From the NCBI GenBank assembly GCA_021229015.1, contig CM037783.1:3440725-3504724 (forward strand): DNA of 64,000 nucleotides. Reading direction: 5' to 3'. Positions 58,681 to 64,000 of the stretch are shown here, one piece after another. The position numbers and the translations under genes were made by a program. The notes beneath the pieces are model-generated. The model had not been told where the DNA came from and made no database searches. It saw only the letters and a program-made list of their open reading frames with translations. Position 1 is the first letter of the stretch; the number at the start of each line of letters is the position of its first letter. The stretch comes from Solen grandis (lineage: Eukaryota > Mollusca > Bivalvia > Adapedonta > Solenidae).

Positions 58681-60161
58681 TTTACAGATTTGAATGACTG
58701 ATTCCCAGGTGTTGCATTTGTATCAAGAATGGTTTCTTCCCTGGCAATTCTGTCCAAAGCGTCAGATTCTGTAGTATCCACACCTGTATAATTATCACTA
58801 TCCTCATCCTTGCCTTTACTAGGGAGCTCACCAGTTCTTTCAACACAAGTAGCGTCTGTTAGATCACTGCCATGATTTGACTGGTCAAAACTATCGTTAT
58901 ACTCAATACTAATGACCTTGTCAGTATTTTTACCATTTGTTTGCTTCCTCACAGACTTGAACTTAAACTTCTTCACTGAATGATTCTGACCAATTTCAGG
59001 TGTCCTGGAGGAATCAAAAATATTCTGCAAAGGATGCATCCCATTATTTGGTGAAAATGCTGTGTTTTCTTCATTTTTCATATTTCTTTTTCCTCTACAA
59101 GATGATGGGGTTTTATTAAAAGATTTTGCTTCTTCAGAATTGTTCAACTTGTTTTGTATTTCACTATCTGAAAAGCAGAATTCTTGACTATTATTATTTG
59201 TCTTTTCTTGTAAACAAGTTCTTGCACTTTTGGAAATACCAACTTTTTCTCATTATTTTCACATTTTCTGCATCTACTTGAAAGCTTCCGTCATCTAACA
59301 CCTCATGATGCAGTTCTGTTTTTACATCCAAATCTTGAATGTTCAGTTTTTCATCTGCTGATGAGACTTCATGCTTCTCTCTCTTTTTCTGACCATGCCT
59401 AAGAGTTTACTTACAGATTTTTCTCCTTTTTTTGGTGTTTCACATATTTCACACCTATTCAATGCCTCATGGTTGAGAAACGTGCATGCTGAACAGATCC
59501 ACTTACTATCAGATTTTTTTGTTTTCTTTGGATAACCAGGAGTCAACAACACACCCTGATCCTCTGTCTGGAGTTCAAACCTTTTATCCATCTCACCGAT
59601 AACCACACTAGTTTTCTTCATAAACTGATCATCAGACAACTGACTCTCTCTATCACTTACTTCTTCTGATGGTTCATTCACATTATTTATTTTATTTGTG
59701 TGAGGGTCACCTTCAGTTTCCCCATCTGAGAGAACAACACAATCATCAGCTTTCGAAGTTTTGGCAAAAGCTGATATTAAATTACACTTTGGTGAGACCT
59801 TATTTGCTACAGTCCTTTTTTCAGTTCTCTTCCTCTTCACTCCTTTAGTGCTGCTCTTCTTCCCAGACATTTTGACAACAGCAAAATCCTCTGTATCACT
59901 TCCACTGTCTATCACAACAATTTTTGGACCTGCTGTCGGAGACCCAGTGTTATCAGCTGCCTCATGTCGAGCTTTTTTCCTCGGGTTTAAGCCTTTGTTT
60001 TTATCATAAGACTCTAGCCAACCAAGTAGAGGAGATGCAGTGGATTTGACAGACTTGGTTTTTGAGTACTTAAGGTTGGTTAGACTGGGAGACTGCGATG
60101 TCTGTCTGTTTGTGGACTGTGATGGGGAGAAGAAATCATGTATAGACTTCTGGTCCGGGTC
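58661..60161 (-). CDS. ZRANB3: ZRANB3 large central exon: PIP box, NZF finger, linker (frame interrupted)
   Basis: The exon begins DPDQKSIHDFFSPSQ, with a textbook PCNA-binding PIP box QKSIHDFF at exon residues 4-11. An acidic/basic linker follows, with two SUMO-interaction-like cores (IVVIDSGSDTED, residues 81-92; CVVLSDGETE, residues 141-150) and a basic stretch (KGVKRKRTEKR). The RanBP2-type NZF finger starts at Trp221 (WICSACTFLN, then CEIC), which in ZRANB3 binds K63-linked ubiquitin chains. The rest is a low-complexity linker ending NLEESTAG at a GTATTT donor. The frame shifts by -1 at the A5 run at 59384-59388 and returns at the A5 run at 59244-59248. Total length 1501 keeps the exit phase at 1, as the next exon needs. 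The acceptor is TTTTGCAG. PIP-NZF order matches the family. Confidence 0.85.
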
Positions 60162-60820
60162 CTGCAAAAGAAACAGATATTCAAGAGACTCTGGCTTTTT
60201 TTATATGCAGAAATAAGAAAGGTTATAAAACATGATCACAGGCTATGTTTAATTAATAATCCAATGACAGTTGACAGAGTCTTATCACTGTCACCAAGCA
60301 ATAAATGCAATGACTTTGCATATCATATGAAGACATTCAAATGAGAAAATAAAAAAATCATGTGTAAAAAGTTGTTAAAACATCAGCTGTATTAAACTGA
60401 AAGTTTACTTGCTACTAATATTTTTTTTTTCATTTGAACATGTTTTCTTACATAAATGGAAACAAGAAGCGTTAATGAAACACATGTGTCACCTGCTGAA
60501 AGAAGTATGATGAAAAAAGTGTGACAGACATACAGACACTGGAGAAGTGATCCCTATGTGTATCCTCTGCTAACAGCCAGTAACACAAAAAGCAAATTGA
60601 AATAAACGAAATTATGATACAGATTTAGAATAAAAAAAAAAAATGACTGTGAAGTCATAAATTTTCGTAGGACAGCCGGTAACACAAAAATGAATAATTT
60701 TACAGTAATTACTTTGAATCACATAAAGCTTGAGTCCAGATAGTTTTCCATGATTGTGACAGATTTGATTAGTAATTCAAATATTAGTATTTGAAGGTTA
60801 CTGTACAGGAGTGGGTTTAC

Positions 60821-60976
60821 CTGATGTTTCTGGAAGTACCCGGTGAGATCGACAGTGTCATTATTCTGGGGTACCCAGACATCAGCGTTGGACAGCACGT
60901 TCACCTGATACTGGTCTCCACCCCTCGCTTCCATTGTCTGCTTCTTCCCAGTCAGTGTCGTCGACGTCACTATAGT
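60821..60976 (-). CDS. ZRANB3: ZRANB3 exon between helicase core and PIP box
   Basis: It encodes TIVTSTTLTGKKQTMEARGG followed by DQYQVNVLSNADVWVPQNND and TVDLTGYFQKHQ. The start fits the vertebrate KAQVTGSTLNGRKE segment that follows the last helicase motif. The remainder is the variable link to the PIP box. The acceptor is TTACAG and the donor is GTAAAC; both ends are phase 0, joining FQKHQ to DPDQKSIHDFF. Confidence 0.85.
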
Positions 60977-61026
60977 CTGTAATTGGACTGTCTTATTGCT
61001 TTAACCCGTAAATTCACCTTTATCAT

Positions 61027-61335
61027 GAACTGTTTGTTTGGGTTTACATCCCACAAACAGACAGTAATTAATTCATTTAGAGACTTTGTCAACATAAAAC
61101 CAGATATAGGGCTGCAATACTGCGATATCATGATGTAGACAAGTGGCATGATACCACACCCAGTCATTATCCTAAGAGAAGGTCAACCAGTCCTGGAAGT
61201 ACCCTTATAAGCTAAGAGCCAAGCAAAGGAGCTATACCAGTGCCATTTTTAATGACTTTATTATGTCCCAGCCAGGAATCGAACCCACAAACTTCCAATT
61301 CAAGGGCGGACGCTCTAACCACTTGGCCACAGGGA
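61027..61335 (-). mobile_element. SINE in ZRANB3 intron
   Basis: A full-length minus-strand relative of 30052-30352. Its tail inverse GGGTTTACATCCCACAAAC lies at 61039, the body inverses GTGGCATGATACCACACCCA and AGGAGCTATACCAGTGCCAT follow, and the head has the inverse B box GGAATCGAACCC and inverse A box GCTCTAACCACTTGGCCA. It is intronic and harmless to splicing as far as visible. Confidence 0.8.
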
Positions 61336-61654
61336 ATGGTTGTTTTACTATAAATAAGCTTTCATCAATGTATGCAATATGTCTAGAACTTAAACAGAGT
61401 AAAAATATACAACCCTTTATATCATAATTTTTTTTGGCATTTAAATATATATATAAACAAATAATATCTCAATAAAAGCCCAGCCTACTTTTTTCATGTG
61501 TCAAAAGCTGTTACAATGAAAGTTTTCACAAAGGTTCCTCATATTAGAAATGAAGGGTTTGGCATCTTGAATTCAACTCTACAGCCATTAATTACTTCAG
61601 TCTGATTAATGTTACAGGATCATGATCACTGACAACCCTGTAATAGTGGGGTAC

Positions 61655-61834
61655 CTTTTTACAAACTGCAGACCACACCCACTCATCCATAGTATCCTTG
61701 GCAACCAAATAGTGGACAGCTACACTGCTGGTCTGACCTATCCGGTGGGCCCGGTCCTCGCATTGGACCATCATCCCCGGGGTCCAGTACATCTCCGCAA
61801 ACACAACCACTGTGGCCGCAGTGAATGTCAAACC
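61655..61834 (-). CDS. ZRANB3: ZRANB3 exon, SNF2 helicase motifs V-VI
   Basis: Sixty codons encode GLTFTAATVVVFAEMYWTPG followed by MMVQCEDRAHRIGQTSSVAV and HYLVAKDTMDEWVWSAVCKK. GLTFTAA completes motif V and QCEDRAHRIGQ is motif VI, with the conserved arginines that contact ATP. The sequence parallels vertebrate ZRANB3 more closely than SMARCAL1 in VVFAE.YW.PG and HYLIA..T.D. This is the second RecA-like lobe of the ATPase that drives fork reversal and strand annealing in the nucleus. The acceptor is CCCAAG and the donor is GTACCC; both ends are phase 0. No stop or missing catalytic residue. Confidence 0.92.
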
Positions 61835-62167
61835 CTTGGGAGAAAACAAGGTTCAGTTAGGTCAAAGTTGATCTGTTTTACATTGACTACTAAATAAGTT
61901 CTCACAAATCACATCCAATAAAGGTGATAAATACCCCTGTATATTACTTGGACACAGAAGAAGGGCTATAATTCTTACAAAATCCTTTACACAATCATCT
62001 GCACGTTTTATGGCTCACATTGGTCCTATCATGATAAATCATTATTCCAAGCGTAATGGCATAATCAACAACAATTACCAAACTTCATGTAATGAAAGTG
62101 TGGGACGTAAGAGGACCAACAGGATTATAAAGTCCTCATTTCCAGATCACTGAGGAGCAGCAAACAG

Positions 62168-62218
62168 CATAAAACCTGATCAGCCTGTGAGTTACTCACA
62201 GGCTGATCTGGTTTTATG
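62168..62218. repeat. 51-bp near-perfect palindrome
   Basis: CATAAAACCTGATCAGCCTG continues GTGAGT on the left arm (stem of 25 bp, one mismatch) and returns after a single base. The flanks also show 'gttgttcgcatag', typical of dispersed hairpin repeats. It is intronic in ZRANB3 and shares the CCTGATCAG core with 33008-33058. Confidence 0.88.
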
Positions 62219-62814
62219 TTGTTCGCATAGGTCTTTTCATGGTTTCCTCTATGAGGGAAAGGGTTAAAAAGTGGAAACAAATGTTATTGGTGAAAAATAA
62301 AATTGCAAAAAAAAAAAAATATCTAATGTTGTGACAGTATATTATTCAGTGGCAGATAGAATTAAAGGACTTAGAGTCTTAATGTTGTGTTAAGAATAAA
62401 TTGGAACAGTAATGGAGAAAGTGTAGTTTGTAATTTAGAACCTTTTTATTGATTTTCCTCATGAAATGGATCTTGTAGCTGTGAGGGCCGAATGACATAA
62501 TTTTATTTACCATATTCATAATAAATTAACCAAGGACATATTACATGCCAGAGAGATGCATAAACTGCTGCACTTCACTAGCTTATGTCACACAATTTCA
62601 TTCACAGTATTTTCATTGTTATTTTTTCCCGCCTATGCAAACAGGTGCATGTTTATCTTGCCTGCTAAAGGGTACAAAATTTGGATATCCAGTACTGTCG
62701 TTTTCGCAATCGGTTACAATATGTTGCATTGTAAACAACATAAAAAGGAAACAAAAGGGAAGTCGCTTAGAGTTTACCCTTCCACATAAGAGCAAACTTT
62801 TGTCGTCTACCTAC

Positions 62815-62886
62815 CACACCAGCTGCAAGAATGCTCAACACTGCAACACGTGTGTCTGGGTCCGACTGAAACTGCTGGACCAGTTG
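62815..62886 (-). CDS. ZRANB3: ZRANB3 exon, link to helicase motif V
   Basis: Twenty-four codons encode QLVQQFQSDPDTRVAVLSIL followed by AAGV. Vertebrate ZRANB3 reads LVNQFQKDPDTRVAILSIQAAGQ here, so this is the start of motif V. The acceptor is CCATAG and the donor is GTAGGT, phase 0 on both sides. Another GT two codons earlier could also serve, but this choice keeps one residue in the position of the family Gln before GLTF. Confidence 0.9.
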
Positions 62887-62944
62887 CTATGGAAACAAGA
62901 TACAACACCATAATCAATGTATTCCTTTGACTGTAATGACTGAA

Positions 62945-63121
62945 TAATATATACGAGTGGTGTTGCCATTGTGACTGTGGATTTAGCATCAGTGTAATTT
63001 GTATCATCTTTTTCTTTCAGATTAAATCCAAAATATATCAAAGTATCACTTTTTTATTCAAATAACCATATCAATAAATAAATTTTGGAAATTTTCCAGA
63101 TACTTTTCAAATTCCCTCGTA
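62945..63121. repeat. solo arm of the family J foldback element
   Basis: It matches the right arm of 7561-9770: GTTGCCATTGTGACT, ATCAGTGTAATTTGTATCAT, AAATATATCAAAGTATCACT and TTTTCCAGATACTTTTCAAA. It ends CCCTCGTA, the inverse of the TACGAGGG-type terminus. Only one arm is present. Confidence 0.7.
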
Positions 63122-63283
63122 TGTAGCAATGTAGAAAGTTTTTAAAGATAAATTTTTTTTTAATGAATAACAAGAATTCAAAGATTTCAGCAACGAAAAG
63201 AACAAGTATTCTAGTATTTTATATTACATTCAGAAATGATATCATGCAATGTATCACTTATCCTAACAAAAGCGGTACTCTAC

Positions 63284-63451
63284 CGGGCGTTCTGAAGGTG
63301 GGGTTTCTCCGTCTATCCTGATGAAGCGGATGTTTTTGTCATAAAGAGACTGGGAGAGACCGTTCATCATGGACTTGTGGTAGGCAAACACCAGGAACTT
63401 GAGGTTTGGGTTCTCACACAACATCTCGATATACTCCTTGGCTGGCCCGAT
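63284..63451 (-). CDS. ZRANB3: ZRANB3 exon, helicase motif IV region
   Basis: Fifty-six codons encode IGPAKEYIEMLCENPNLKFL followed by VFAYHKSMMNGLSQSLYDKN and IRFIRIDGETPPSERP. Vertebrate ZRANB3 has IGAVKDYIKMM...LKFLVFAHHLSML...TRYIRIDGSV.SSER here. FLVFAYHK is motif IV and RIDG is motif IVa of the SNF2 C-terminal lobe. The acceptor is ATGAACAG, with a poor pyrimidine tract, and the donor is GTAGAG; both are phase 0. All earlier exons, including Walker A and B of the first lobe, lie beyond the window. Confidence 0.9.
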
Positions 63452-63469
63452 CTGTTCATACAGTAGGTA

Positions 63470-63965
63470 TGCTTGGGTTTAATGTCCAATCTACAGTATC
63501 TTAGTCATTTTGGGGACTTTTTCCTACATGAGACAGATATAGTGCTGCTTCAGTACATTATCACAATGTAGACATGTGGCATGATACCACACACAGTAGC
63601 ATTACCATGCAACCAGTCCTATTTAATGATTCAATAACGTATGTATATTGTATTCCATAGCAATTATACCAGTACCATTTTCCATAGGAATTATACCAGT
63701 ACCATTTTCATAGCAATTATACCAGTACCATTTTCAATAGCAATTATACCTGTACCATTTTCCATAGCAATTATACCTGTACCATTTTCCATAGCAATTA
63801 TACCAGTGCCATTTCCCATAGCAATTATACATGTACCATTTTCCAAAGCAATTATACCACCATTTTTAATGACTTTAGAATGTAGCGACTTGGAACTGAA
63901 CCCGCAACCACCCAGTCACAGGATGGACACTTTAACCACTCAGCCAAACACAGTAACTATTTAAA
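63470..63965 (-). mobile_element. SINE with internal minisatellite
   Basis: Minus-strand SINE: the tail inverse GCTTGGGTTTAATGTCCAAT lies at 63472, the body inverse ATGTGGCATGATACCACACA near 63573, and the head inverses (GAACTGAACCCGCAACC, CACTTTAACCACTCAGCCA) at 63893-63950. The middle has expanded into the tandem repeat at 63650-63865. Confidence 0.75.
63650..63865 (-). repeat. 27-bp minisatellite inside the SINE
   Basis: The unit is ATAGCAATTATACCAGTACC followed by ATTTTCC, about eight copies. It resembles the SINE's own ATACCAGTACCATTTTT stretch, so the array grew from SINE sequence. Because 27 is a multiple of three it gives a long open frame of repeated PVPFSIAII, which is not a gene. 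Confidence 0.88.
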
Positions 63966-64000
63966 ATTATTTCACAAAGTCCTACAACCAGTTCACATCT

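Noticed and set aside
59168..59414. A short intron inside the central ZRANB3 exon
   Set aside because: The GTAAGT donor and CTTTTCAG acceptor look good, but splicing them shifts the frame into a stop; two compensating indels explain the data better.
63641..63964. 107-residue frame with PVPFSIAII repeats
   Set aside because: Translation of a 27-bp minisatellite inside a SINE.

Overview
This looks like nuclear DNA from an invertebrate animal, most likely a bivalve mollusc. It is AT-rich, its genes are split by kilobase introns with GT-AG junctions, and much of it is short non-autonomous transposons, tRNA-derived SINEs and minisatellites. The bivalve call is inference, from repeat families such as the TAGCTCACCTGAGC...GGGCCATCTTGGCCCTCTTGT elements. 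Two runs of exactly 100 N (18312-18411 and 55550-55649) show that three contigs were joined.

Contig 1 (1-18311) carries three consecutive plus-strand exons of a BZW/krasavietz (eIF5-mimic protein) gene at 6970-7105, 13646-13755 and 16467-16553. Their introns are filled with nested transposons: Helentron/HINE-like families with sub-terminal inverted repeats and internal tandem arrays, a 1.45-kb element with an 8-bp target duplication, a MITE with 21-bp TIRs, and a decayed mariner inside a long-TIR element. The C-terminal BZW exons are not seen and probably lie in or beyond the gap.

Contig 2 (18412-55549) holds two tRNA-Thr-like SINE heads, one tentative small coding exon (23766-23984, unidentified), and the first coding exon of a Spire actin nucleator (26290-26557, KIND domain). 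Minisatellites, SINEs and a pair of 345-bp hAT-like elements with 5-bp target duplications follow. From about 35.5 kb to the contig end the sequence is a 20-kb low-accuracy tail with inflated homopolymers. Known repeats survive there only as corrupted copies, so I make no gene calls.

Contig 3 (55650-64000) carries seven minus-strand exons of ZRANB3, the PCNA- and polyubiquitin-binding SNF2 fork-remodelling enzyme. They cover helicase motifs IV-VI, the PIP box, the NZF zinc finger and the start of the substrate-recognition domain. The N-terminal helicase exons lie beyond 64000. The C-terminal HNH exons lie past the gap or in the damaged tail. The large central exon is interrupted by two compensating single-base frameshifts at A5 runs.

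The three genes are unrelated housekeeping loci (translation control, actin nucleation, replication-stress response) and do not form one system. The most interesting material is the transposon architecture and the splice-site-bearing tandem repeats at both ends of one ZRANB3 intron.
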